Shown in pieces: positions 16,837 to 24,669 of a stretch of DNA of 64,000 nucleotides (its first letter is position 1; every line of letters starts with the position of its first letter). Origin of the DNA: Chitinophaga tropicalis (GTDB taxonomy: Bacteria; Bacteroidota; Bacteroidia; Chitinophagales; Chitinophagaceae); NCBI RefSeq assembly GCF_009758205.1, contig NZ_WRXN01000001.1, forward strand, positions 1,178,001 to 1,242,000, written 5' to 3'. Both the position numbers and the translations under genes were made by a program. The notes beneath the pieces were generated by a model that saw only the letters and a list, made by a program, of their open reading frames with translations, made no database searches and was not told the origin of the DNA.

Positions 16837-17796
16837 ATGTTTATCGTTTACGGCAGAGGAAATTTTGCCCGGAAGATTGTAACCCAGCAGGAGCTTGGTA
16901 TCAACCCACCCAACCCGGACATAAAATATTTCGAGTTTATTCAGGAGTATTTTCACCTTTTCTGGATCCCCTTTATTGGTACTGACAAAGGATGGTATGT
17001 GAGGAAGAAGGATGACAAGTTATATCATGTTTCTCCACAGAGGGAGGCAGAGCTGGTGCGGATTGGCGGTAATCCGAAAATGTCTCTATGGGCGTATACA
17101 GGGTCATTGATATTGATAGCGGCCATGATGGTTGTTATAATTAATATGATCGTTGTGAAGATCGAAGAAAGTTATTCACGTTACCTGAGTGATAAGCAGA
17201 AGGAAGAGGAACGTGACCAGAAATGGGAACGTATTCAGCATGCTACGCTGAATGACTATTATATGCTCTTTTGGGATGGGCGGAAAGCTGCAAAAGTAAT
17301 TGCCATAAAGGGTGATTCACTACGGCTTTCTGTAATGAGGAATTTTTTTCCGGAAAGGCCTGATACGGCCGATGTCCTGACTGAGTTTGCAGAGCCTGCT
17401 GCGGAGAGAGATTCCTTATGGTTCAGCAAACAAAAGCTGAAGGGGATGCTGAAGGGTGAAGAGAGTAAATGGCTTGAGGAAATAATGACTGTTACAGGAG
17501 GAGAGTTAAAACATTACCTATCTGTCAAAACAGAAGGATATGGACCTGGATATATACTTTACAAGGTGTGTACTAAAAACTCGGTAAAGATCCTTGATAT
17601 GAATGACAGCCTTCATAATATTAAATTCTCTGAGCCATTTCCTATTATACTGGGAAGAGGGGGAATCGCTTTATTTCAGGTAAAAGGGGATGATGCTGAG
17701 AGTAGCTACAGGTTTGACCTGTTCTGTGAGGATATTGCCGGTAAGAAATTTACATACAGGGTTAACGAATCAATAAAAAAGGCGGATCATCACTGA
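16837..17796 (+). CDS. Membrane protein with degenerate zinc-ribbon-like N-terminus
   Basis: 319 residues from the ATG at 16837; an in-frame TTG 33 nt upstream is less likely. The N-terminus MFIVYGRGN and then EYFHLFWIPFIGTDKGWY resembles bacterial zinc-ribbon proteins that start IYG.. and carry FHxFWIPF, but the two CxxC pairs expected there are missing (NPPNPDI and VRKKDDKLYHV occupy those places). One membrane helix spans about 88-113, followed by a charged helix (SDKQKEEERDQKWERI) and a globular C-terminal domain of about 190 residues with no family I recognise. The stop codon lies inside the terminator stem. Confidence 0.72.
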   Translation: MFIVYGRGNFARKIVTQQELGINPPNPDIKYFEFIQEYFHLFWIPFIGTDKGWYVRKKDDKLYHVSPQREAELVRIGGNPKMSLWAYTGSLILIAAMMVVIINMIVVKIEESYSRYLSDKQKEEERDQKWERIQHATLNDYYMLFWDGRKAAKVIAIKGDSLRLSVMRNFFPERPDTADVLTEFAEPAAERDSLWFSKQKLKGMLKGEESKWLEEIMTVTGGELKHYLSVKTEGYGPGYILYKVCTKNSVKILDMNDSLHNIKFSEPFPIILGRGGIALFQVKGDDAESSYRFDLFCEDIAGKKFTYRVNESIKKADHH

Positions 17797-17807
17797 TCCG
17801 CCTTTTT
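17776..17807. terminator. Bidirectional terminator between convergent genes
   Basis: Perfect 14-bp stem AAAAAGGCGGATCA / TGATCCGCCTTTTT with a TCAC loop. It ends both the plus-strand membrane protein gene, whose TGA stop (17794-17796) forms the start of the right arm, and the minus-strand clpX gene, whose stop is at 17824. Confidence 0.92.
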
Positions 17808-17823
17808 AATATCGATAATTCCC

Positions 17824-19059
17824 TTAGGCAACTTTCAGTGTTACCAGGGTAGACTTATCAAGCTTTTCTTCGGCATAGGCCCTTGACAGTACAAATGTAC
17901 TTGCATCGGAAGAAGGCAGGTTAAACATAGCATCGCTGAGTACCACTTCACAGATAGAACGGAGACCACGCGCGCCCAGTTTATATTCCATTGCTTTTTC
18001 AACGATATAATCCACAGCGTCATCTTCTACTACCAGGTCAATTCCTTCTACTTTGAAGAGTTTCTTGTATTGTTTTACCAGTGCGTTCTTCGGTTCTGTC
18101 AGGATCGCTTTCAGCGCTTCATTATCCAGGGAGTTGAGGTAGGTTACTACCGGCAAACGTCCCAGCAATTCTGGAATGAGGCCAAATGCTTTCAGGTCCT
18201 GTGAATTGATGTAGCGAAGTATGTGTTTCTTGTTCTCTTCTTCTTTTTCTTTGTTGACAGTGAAGCCGATAGAATGTGTCTGTACCCTGCGGCTGATGAT
18301 CTTATCAACACCATCAAAAGCACCACCACAGATGAACAGGATGTTCTGGGTATTTACCTTGATCAGTTTCTGTTCAGGGTGTTTACGGCCGCCCTGTGGG
18401 GGAACCAGCGCTTCTGTACCTTCCAGGAGCTTCAGGAGGCCCTGTTGTACGCCTTCGCCGCTAACGTCGCGGGTGATGGAAGGATTATCGCTTTTACGGG
18501 CAATTTTATCGATCTCATCTATGTACACGATTCCGCGTTCAGCGGCCTCTACATCATAGTTACATACCTGCAGCAGGCGGGTCAGTATGCTTTCAACGTC
18601 TTCACCTACATAGCCGGCTTCCGTAAATACGGTAGCGTCTACAATGGTAAAGGGTACATTGAGAAGGCGGGCAATTGACTTGGCCAGCAGGGTTTTGCCG
18701 GTACCGGTTTCACCTACCATGATAATGTTTGATTTCTCGATCTCCACATCATCATCTCCTACCTGTTGGTTGAGGCGTTTATAGTGGTTATAAACGGCCA
18801 CAGCCAGTATTTTCTTTGCATCATCCTGTCCAATCACATATTCGTCCAGGAATTTCTTGATCTCTACCGGTTTTGCCACTTTAGGCACGAAGTGAGAAGG
18901 CGTTTTTTTGCCCTGCTGATGGAACAGCTCCTGTTCTATGATCTCCTGTGCGTTGGCTACACAGTTCTCACAAATATGGCCATCTGCACCAGCAATCAGT
19001 ATCTGCACTTCTTCTTTGGAACGGTTGCAGAATGAGCAACGTATTTTGGACTCTTTCAT
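17824..19059 (-). CDS. clpX: ATP-dependent Clp protease ATP-binding subunit ClpX
   Basis: 411 residues, typical length. The N-terminal zinc-binding domain has CSFC and CENC. The AAA+ core has Walker A GETGTGKT, Walker B YIDEIDK, pore loop AGYVGED and the ClpP-docking tripeptide IGF in HSIGFTV, so it should pair with ClpP. ClpX unfolds tagged proteins and feeds them to ClpP in the cytoplasm. Although clpP lies just upstream, a strong hairpin separates them and clpX has its own TACCTTTG box ending 6 nt before its ATG, so it is expressed at least partly on its own. Confidence 0.97.
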   Translation of the reverse strand: MKESKIRCSFCNRSKEEVQILIAGADGHICENCVANAQEIIEQELFHQQGKKTPSHFVPKVAKPVEIKKFLDEYVIGQDDAKKILAVAVYNHYKRLNQQVGDDDVEIEKSNIIMVGETGTGKTLLAKSIARLLNVPFTIVDATVFTEAGYVGEDVESILTRLLQVCNYDVEAAERGIVYIDEIDKIARKSDNPSITRDVSGEGVQQGLLKLLEGTEALVPPQGGRKHPEQKLIKVNTQNILFICGGAFDGVDKIISRRVQTHSIGFTVNKEKEEENKKHILRYINSQDLKAFGLIPELLGRLPVVTYLNSLDNEALKAILTEPKNALVKQYKKLFKVEGIDLVVEDDAVDYIVEKAMEYKLGARGLRSICEVVLSDAMFNLPSSDASTFVLSRAYAEEKLDKSTLVTLKVA

Positions 19060-19065
19060 AGCTTA

Positions 19066-19073
19066 CAAAGGTA
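19066..19073 (-). promoter_or_regulatory. Predicted -7 element of clpX
   Basis: Minus-strand TACCTTTG matches TAnnTTTG exactly and ends 6 nt before the clpX ATG. With the usual start about 7 nt downstream the transcript would begin at or next to the ATG. The region just upstream is the clpP terminator hairpin, and no -33 TTG is seen at the standard spacing. Confidence 0.5.
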
Positions 19074-19077
19074 CGTA

Positions 19078-19110
19078 AAAAGGGTGCAAAGTTGTTGTTT
19101 GCACCCTTTT
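19078..19110 (-). terminator. Terminator after clpP
   Basis: Perfect 13-bp stem AAAAGGGTGCAAA / TTTGCACCCTTTT with a 7-nt loop, 51 bp past the clpP stop on the minus strand and followed there by further T. It separates tig-clpP from clpX. Confidence 0.88.
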
Positions 19111-19161
19111 CCTTACTACTACGTTTTCAGTAGTATATAAATTTAAAAAACATCCCTCTTG

Positions 19162-19866
19162 TTACTGCTGAGGGGTAGTATTATCCTGTTTTCTCGGATT
19201 CCTGGTAAGAACGTCGTCAATGATACCATATTCTTTAGCTTCATCGGCAGTCATCCAGTAGTCACGGTCAGAATCTTTTTCTACTTTCTTCACTGGCTGA
19301 CCGCAATGGCCGGCAATGATCTCGTTCAGCTCTTTTTTCAGCTTAACGAACTCACGTGCAGTGATTTCGATATCGGAGGTCTGGCCTTCAGCGCCACCAT
19401 GAGGCTGGTGTATCATTACCCTGGCATGTTTCAGGGCAGTACGCTTACCTTTTGTACCAGCTACCAGCAGTACAGCGCCGAAAGAGGCTGCCATACCGGT
19501 ACAGATAGTAGCTACATCAGGAGCGATGATCTGCATGGTGTCGTATATACCTAAACCTGCATAAACACTACCACCGGGGCTGTTGATATACATCTGGATA
19601 TCACGGGTACGGTCTGTAGATTCAAGGAACAACAGCTGGGCTGTGATAATATTAGCTACGTAGTCATTTACAGGATCTCCCATAAAAATGATGCGGTCCA
19701 TCATTAAACGGGAAAACACGTCCATTATCGCCATGTTCATCGGGCGTTCCTCGATGATATTGGGCGTTAAGGCATTGATCTGATGACGGGTATAGCTATC
19801 TACTACCAGGCTGCTGATCCCTCTATGCTGGATGGCATATTTCCTGAATTCGTTATTAATGTTCAT
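19162..19866 (-). CDS. clpP: ATP-dependent Clp protease proteolytic subunit ClpP
   Basis: 234 residues from the ATG at 19866. An in-frame ATG at 19896 lies deeper inside tig and adds a non-conserved leader. Catalytic Ser is in GMAASFGAVLL and catalytic His in ARVMIHQPHGG, with Asp further on. MNINNEFRKYAIQHRGISS is the usual Bacteroidota N-terminus, and ERPMNMAIMDVFSRLMMDRI follows the region that forms the ring pore. It forms the tetradecameric serine protease used by ClpX. The start overlaps the end of tig by 11 nt, and a terminator follows. Confidence 0.96.
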   Translation of the reverse strand: MNINNEFRKYAIQHRGISSLVVDSYTRHQINALTPNIIEERPMNMAIMDVFSRLMMDRIIFMGDPVNDYVANIITAQLLFLESTDRTRDIQMYINSPGGSVYAGLGIYDTMQIIAPDVATICTGMAASFGAVLLVAGTKGKRTALKHARVMIHQPHGGAEGQTSDIEITAREFVKLKKELNEIIAGHCGQPVKKVEKDSDRDYWMTADEAKEYGIIDDVLTRNPRKQDNTTPQQ

Positions 19867-21232
19867 GATGGTGATGTTTATTAGGTAATTTAGCAAATTC
19901 TTCGGCTGTAATTTCCTCTTCCTTCACATTTACCTTATTTTCTGCCCAATCAAACAGTTTCTGGGTCACCATCTCGCGGTAGGTCTGGTCCACAAATTTC
20001 TCGTCCTGCAGCAGGCGCTCCAGGTAGCTGTCCAGCCAGTCTGCACCATCTGTAGCGGCAGCGCCACCAAAATAGCCCATTACTTTCTGTTTGGCGCTCT
20101 CTTTCACTTCTTCGAAAGATACGTCCAGCTTATTTTCGCGGATCAGTTTATCGCTGATCAGTGTCCAGCGTAACTGATGATCAAAACCAGGATATTCTTT
20201 GTCAGCTTCTTCAGCAGTCTTTGGTTTCTCACCGCCGGTCTGCAGCCAACGTTTCAGAAAATCTTTGGGCAGTTCAATAGGTGTCTCGTGAACCAGCACT
20301 TCAAATAATTCGTTGTGCAGGTGGTTACGGCTTTCTGCGTCCCAGGATTTTTCTATTTCAGAACGGAGTTTGTCACGGAAAGCTTCTTCCGTAGCAATAG
20401 TTTCAGCAGGGAATACTTCCTTGAAGAACTCTTCGTTCAGTTCTCTTTTTTCTATCAGTTCTATTTTAGTGATGGTCAGCTTAAAGTATTTCTCAGCTGA
20501 ATCACCATGCAGGCCCAGTACATCATGCAGGAACCAGTTCAGTTTGTCAGCATCTACCGCATCCGCAGCTTTGATCACGATGCTGTCATCCTTTTTCTTG
20601 CCTTTCAGCTGTGCCTGAGCAGCAGCAGTAAAGTTCTTAAACAGGAAAGAAGTTTCTTTTGTATGGCCACCTTCAATCACATTACCCTGAGCATCTGCTT
20701 CTTCAGCTGTCAGATACAGAACGTTGTCATCTTCGGTAACAGCCTCAACTTCGTTGGATTTACCGCCTCTCAGCTGTAAACGCTCAACTTCTTCGTTTAC
20801 CATTTCAGGGGTAGCTTTGATCCTGTAACGGACCAGGGATGTTTTACCATCCTCCAGGGGAGTAACGCTGAAATTTGGTTTTAAACCTACTTCGAAAGCG
20901 AAGTCATATTCAGCAGGGCTGTTGTGGTCAAAGTTTTTGGCCTCTTTATCCAGGGAAAGCGGCTGTGCAAAGATCTCCAGTTTTTCATTCTGAATGTATC
21001 CCATGAGCTCTTTCTCCACAGTTTTCAGTATCTCATCAGCAAAAATGGCCTGACCGTGCATTTTCTTTACCATGCCCGCAGGTACCATTCCTTTACGGAA
21101 GCCTGGTATATTGGCGGTTTTACTGAGCTGCTTTACTGCTTTGTCAAAATTGGGAAGGTAATCTTCCTGGCTCACTTTCACAGTGATCTTATCATTCAAT
21201 AAACCGATGTTTTCTCTGGTAACGGTTGCCAT
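19856..21232 (-). CDS. tig: Trigger factor
   Basis: 458 residues: an N-terminal ribosome-binding domain (residues 1-115) with a GFRKGMVP motif (canonical GFRxGxxP), a divergent PPIase-like middle domain, and a long helical C-terminal arm region, ending in a His-rich KHHHHEH tail. It is a ribosome-bound folding chaperone at the exit tunnel. It is first in a tig-clpP unit, a common bacterial order. The natural His run could bind metal and makes this protein likely to contaminate nickel purifications. Confidence 0.93.
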   Translation of the reverse strand: MATVTRENIGLLNDKITVKVSQEDYLPNFDKAVKQLSKTANIPGFRKGMVPAGMVKKMHGQAIFADEILKTVEKELMGYIQNEKLEIFAQPLSLDKEAKNFDHNSPAEYDFAFEVGLKPNFSVTPLEDGKTSLVRYRIKATPEMVNEEVERLQLRGGKSNEVEAVTEDDNVLYLTAEEADAQGNVIEGGHTKETSFLFKNFTAAAQAQLKGKKKDDSIVIKAADAVDADKLNWFLHDVLGLHGDSAEKYFKLTITKIELIEKRELNEEFFKEVFPAETIATEEAFRDKLRSEIEKSWDAESRNHLHNELFEVLVHETPIELPKDFLKRWLQTGGEKPKTAEEADKEYPGFDHQLRWTLISDKLIRENKLDVSFEEVKESAKQKVMGYFGGAAATDGADWLDSYLERLLQDEKFVDQTYREMVTQKLFDWAENKVNVKEEEITAEEFAKLPNKHHHHEH

Positions 21233-21534
21233 AATAGTTTAAAATAAAATTTCTTGTATGAAGCAATAATAATTCCTTGTTTGAATTTCTGCCATGAAGT
21301 CACAAAGGCACGAAGGAATGGCAGTTGTTGAGGAGGTTGCTTGGTGACTTAGCGCCTTAATGGCAATCTTTCAGCCCTTAAGCTTTTTAGAATTGGTTTC
21401 CAAAAAGTTTAAGGACGGCAAAGGTAATGTATATTTTGAAAAAACAGCTGAAGTTTGGCCGCAAGCCAACATATTTATTAATTTGGGAATCTGTAACTTT
21501 CAAACTGGTAATTAATTGTTTGCAGAATAGCGGG
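21233..21534. other. Intergenic: tig leader with -7 box
   Basis: 302 bp without a gene. On the minus strand TACCTTTG at 21419-21426 is a good -7 box and would give tig a leader of about 180 nt. Within that leader, 21298-21366 carries GTCACAAAGGCACGAAGG and, oppositely oriented, CTTGGTGACTTAGCGCC, which look like worn copies of the same CACxAAGGCACxAAG-type sequence. I see no terminator for either flanking gene. Confidence 0.4.
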
Positions 21535-24156
21535 TCAATGCAGCACAAACTCAAGCCCTTCTACTATGTCTCCGTCCATTTTGGGCTTTATACTAAAAGG
21601 TATGCTTGCCGGCTCTGCTTTCAGACGCAGTTTCTGCAACTGATCGGCATCTATACGGGCGGTATATCTACCAGGGGCCAGGCCCAGGAAACTGAAATAC
21701 CCATCTGCCTGGCTCAGCGTTTTGGCCGCCAGACTGCCGTTTTTCCGGTAAAAACAGACAGTAACACGGGCCATCTCCTTCCGTTCGTCTTTAGTCTGCA
21801 GGTATACCTTACCCGATACTTCTCCCATTACCAGTACAGGTACCTGGATAGGCTTTAACCGGTGTGGATCTATAGTCACATTCATTGAGCTCCAGGCCAG
21901 TTTCCATGCAATATTGTCAAAATTACTGCGGCCCAGGTCTACATAATAAGTAGTATAGGGAGTAAGTTCCAGTATCCGGACGGTAGTGTCCCGGTCGTCC
22001 GTTATAATACGGCCGGTATTAATATTTACTTTTATACCGGATACTTTTATCTCCCCCTTATCCCAGCGCCCGTTACTGTTCAGGTCCAGGAAAGGTTGCA
22101 GCACTATCCCGCCGGTACCCGTATTGATCCGGTTATTGGCGGTAAAGAAATGAGTGCCGGCATCATATATGAACCCGCCCCGGACAGCCTGTACCAGGGT
22201 GCTGTTCCTGTTGCCCCGCAGGGCAGAAATGGCAATCTGGCCGAATGAGAGGTCATAACGCAGGCTGAGCCCTATGTTATTTATATCACTACGGTAATTC
22301 TGCTCGTAGAAGAGGTTCAGGTAACCACGGTAAAATATGTATTTGCCTATCTCACATCTTATCGAGATAACACGTGATTTATTGTATTCATACTGTACCT
22401 GAGGCGTTATCAGCGCCCGCTGTGACGGCACAGGAATGGAAAGGGAAAGAGTGCTGTAAACATAAGGACGCTGGTCCTTCGCAAAAAGACCATAGGTAGA
22501 GAAATTGGCGCCAATGCCTCCCAATGCGCCGGATACCATACCCTCTGCTGTCGTATACCTGGTGCCGGGTAAAATTATCTGGTTCAGCATAACCCGGGTG
22601 AACAGGGAGAAGGTTTTAGTAGTAAAAGGCCTTGCAAGCGTTAGCCTCCGCTCTTCCAGGTAATTGAAGTTAATGGCCTGCTGCCCTCTTTTATAACGGG
22701 TGTAACGGGCTTCCACCTCCAGTTGTGAGCGGTGCCGGTAACTGAAAATACCATTTCCCCGTACCCCATGGGTATATTCTCCGCTTAGCAGCAGATTATT
22801 GGCCAGGCGGAGGGAAGCGGTCACAAATGGCATATGATTGTCCCGTACAATAGAGGAAAGGTATTCTGTACCTGCACCCAGGGCCAGGTAGCGGTTCACG
22901 CCATAGTTGCCCTCCGTTCTTGCAAATTTGGTCTGATGCCCGTCCTGGACAATGCCTCCGCTGACGGTATATTCGAAAGTACCTGCGGGCAGGAAATTAA
23001 AGGGGACATTCATCAGCATTTCGCTGCTGCGCTCTTCTCCCCAGGGACTATAAAACCGCAGGCGGACCTGGGTATTGCCATATACCAGCGGCACCTGGAA
23101 GGTATAAAAACCGGCAGCATCGGCTACTGTATAGTCTACCAGTATACCGTTGATGTAAAGCTCTACCGTCCACCCGGGATTGGTGTAATTGCTCAGCGTA
23201 TAGGACCCGTAGGAGCGGCGGAAGGTACTGGGCGTATTGGTGAGCTGCATACCTACTATCGGGGCATAAATGGTGGAGGTGGAATTAGCATATATTTTCC
23301 CTGCCAGTATCTGCCTCACTGCTTTCCAGTCATTGTTTACATAGCGCCAGCGGTAGAACTGTAATCTTTCATCAAACGGATGGCTGATACCGCTTTCTTT
23401 ATAAATATCGGGCAGATTGCTGCTGCTGTAGTAATTGTTATAATTCAATGATACGGTAGTTTCTCCCCCTGCTACTATACCACCCAAAGAAAGGTTAACA
23501 CGGGTATCGTTGGTACTGTTAATGCGTTGTGTGGCTATCACCGACCAGTCAGCCATACCAAAATGGAATAGCGGCCGTTTGCTTCCAAAGCTGGTATCGG
23601 CCTTTAACTCCCCTTTCAACCGGCTGATGTTGCGCCGCATTTCTTCCAGCCGCCGTTCCCGTATGGCTGGCAATTCCACTTTGGAGGTGATAGTAGCAGA
23701 AAGGCTGCGGAAATTGAATTTGCCGCTAAGGCCAAATACCTGGTCAAAATAAGGCAGCTTCAGGTACAGGTTGGAATTGGTACGGATAATATCCTGGGGT
23801 TGTAATTTAAATACCTTTCCCTCATAAAGTATACGTTGCTGTGTATAGTCAACCAGGTAGGCGGCTTCCTGCCGGATGAAAGTGCCGGTCACAGAATCCC
23901 GGTTTACAGAAAGCGTATTTCTTATTTTCAGGAACTCAAAGAGATCTGCAACAGGCAGATATAAATTCTCTCCGTTAATAAGGGCGGTCACCTCAATACC
24001 GCCTATATCCTGCACCATCAGGTAAATGGAAGTTTCATCGTACTCAGGATCTTCCGGGCCTGCCCGGGAAACGGATGCCATTGCCATTACACAGATGAGC
24101 ATGCATAACAGGTAGCGTATAGCCCTATGGGTAATATGTGCATTCTGTCTCTCCAT
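21535..24156 (-). CDS. Outer-membrane usher-like protein (PapC/TcfC-like) with C-terminal regulatory-like domains
   Basis: 873 residues with a signal peptide. Residues about 35-180 are an E-set-like N-terminal domain (IYLMVQDIGGIEVTALING; LPVADLFEFLKI). The middle is rich in alternating beta-strands ending in aromatic residues, as in a barrel. About 310-400 resembles the usher plug: NPGWTVELYINGILVDY, FYTFQVPLVYGNTQVRLRFY, then LMNVPFNFLPAGTFEYTVSGG. The C-terminus has a LDLNSNGRWDKGE loop and a carboxypeptidase-regulatory-like fold (YFSFLGLAPGRYTARI). Ushers assemble and secrete pilus subunits delivered by PapD-like chaperones. It is the last gene of the five-gene operon, 6 bp after the second DUF4402 gene. 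Confidence 0.78.
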   Translation of the reverse strand: MERQNAHITHRAIRYLLCMLICVMAMASVSRAGPEDPEYDETSIYLMVQDIGGIEVTALINGENLYLPVADLFEFLKIRNTLSVNRDSVTGTFIRQEAAYLVDYTQQRILYEGKVFKLQPQDIIRTNSNLYLKLPYFDQVFGLSGKFNFRSLSATITSKVELPAIRERRLEEMRRNISRLKGELKADTSFGSKRPLFHFGMADWSVIATQRINSTNDTRVNLSLGGIVAGGETTVSLNYNNYYSSSNLPDIYKESGISHPFDERLQFYRWRYVNNDWKAVRQILAGKIYANSTSTIYAPIVGMQLTNTPSTFRRSYGSYTLSNYTNPGWTVELYINGILVDYTVADAAGFYTFQVPLVYGNTQVRLRFYSPWGEERSSEMLMNVPFNFLPAGTFEYTVSGGIVQDGHQTKFARTEGNYGVNRYLALGAGTEYLSSIVRDNHMPFVTASLRLANNLLLSGEYTHGVRGNGIFSYRHRSQLEVEARYTRYKRGQQAINFNYLEERRLTLARPFTTKTFSLFTRVMLNQIILPGTRYTTAEGMVSGALGGIGANFSTYGLFAKDQRPYVYSTLSLSIPVPSQRALITPQVQYEYNKSRVISIRCEIGKYIFYRGYLNLFYEQNYRSDINNIGLSLRYDLSFGQIAISALRGNRNSTLVQAVRGGFIYDAGTHFFTANNRINTGTGGIVLQPFLDLNSNGRWDKGEIKVSGIKVNINTGRIITDDRDTTVRILELTPYTTYYVDLGRSNFDNIAWKLAWSSMNVTIDPHRLKPIQVPVLVMGEVSGKVYLQTKDERKEMARVTVCFYRKNGSLAAKTLSQADGYFSFLGLAPGRYTARIDADQLQKLRLKAEPASIPFSIKPKMDGDIVEGLEFVLH

Positions 24157-24162
24157 TCCGTT

Positions 24163-24669
24163 CTATTCCTGTATAAACGTTACAGAGAATGTACCGCTAT
24201 AGGCGCCGGGAGGGTTAGCCAGCGGACTTCCTATGGTAAGTGTTCCGCCCACCCGGACCTGGGTGCGTCCCGGTGGAGCAACAGTTGTGATGAAAGGTGA
24301 CCCTGTACTGGAAGTGCCTACATGCAGGATAATAGCGCCTCCGTTGCTGCCATGCAGGGTCACGTCCGGACCGTTCAATATAGATATGAGGGTGCCGGAC
24401 TGAGCCTCTATTTCGAAAATGGCAGGAGAATAAGGCATTCCAAGATTAGCCTGCACAATATCGCCGGTAACTGAACGTGAGCCATCAGGATAAACGATCA
24501 CCGTACCTCCTGCAATGCCCTGGAAAAATGCACCGAATATCAACCCCTGGGAGGGGTTGACATAAATGGCAATGGGTCGTGGCGGTTGCGGCGGCGACTG
24601 GGCGGCTGCATGCCCGTATAACAACAGCGATAAGCAACAGCACAATATTCCCTGGTAATATCTATTCAT
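24163..24669 (-). CDS. DUF4402-like secreted protein (putative minor pilin/subunit)
   Basis: 168 residues with a signal peptide (about 1-23, ending HAAAQ). The mature part begins with a proline-rich stretch (SPPQPPRPIAIYVNPSQ) and then a beta-rich domain with LIFGAFFQGIAGGTVIVYPDG and a C-terminal GAYSGTFSVTFIQE strand, the pattern of DUF4402 domains. The terminal strand ending in FSVTF is what a donor-strand type subunit would show, but this is inference. It starts 8 nt inside the end of the giant gene and lies 6 bp before the usher gene. Compared with the 33491 protein it has a longer N-terminal extension and fewer Thr. Confidence 0.75.
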   Translation of the reverse strand: MNRYYQGILCCCLSLLLYGHAAAQSPPQPPRPIAIYVNPSQGLIFGAFFQGIAGGTVIVYPDGSRSVTGDIVQANLGMPYSPAIFEIEAQSGTLISILNGPDVTLHGSNGGAIILHVGTSSTGSPFITTVAPPGRTQVRVGGTLTIGSPLANPPGAYSGTFSVTFIQE

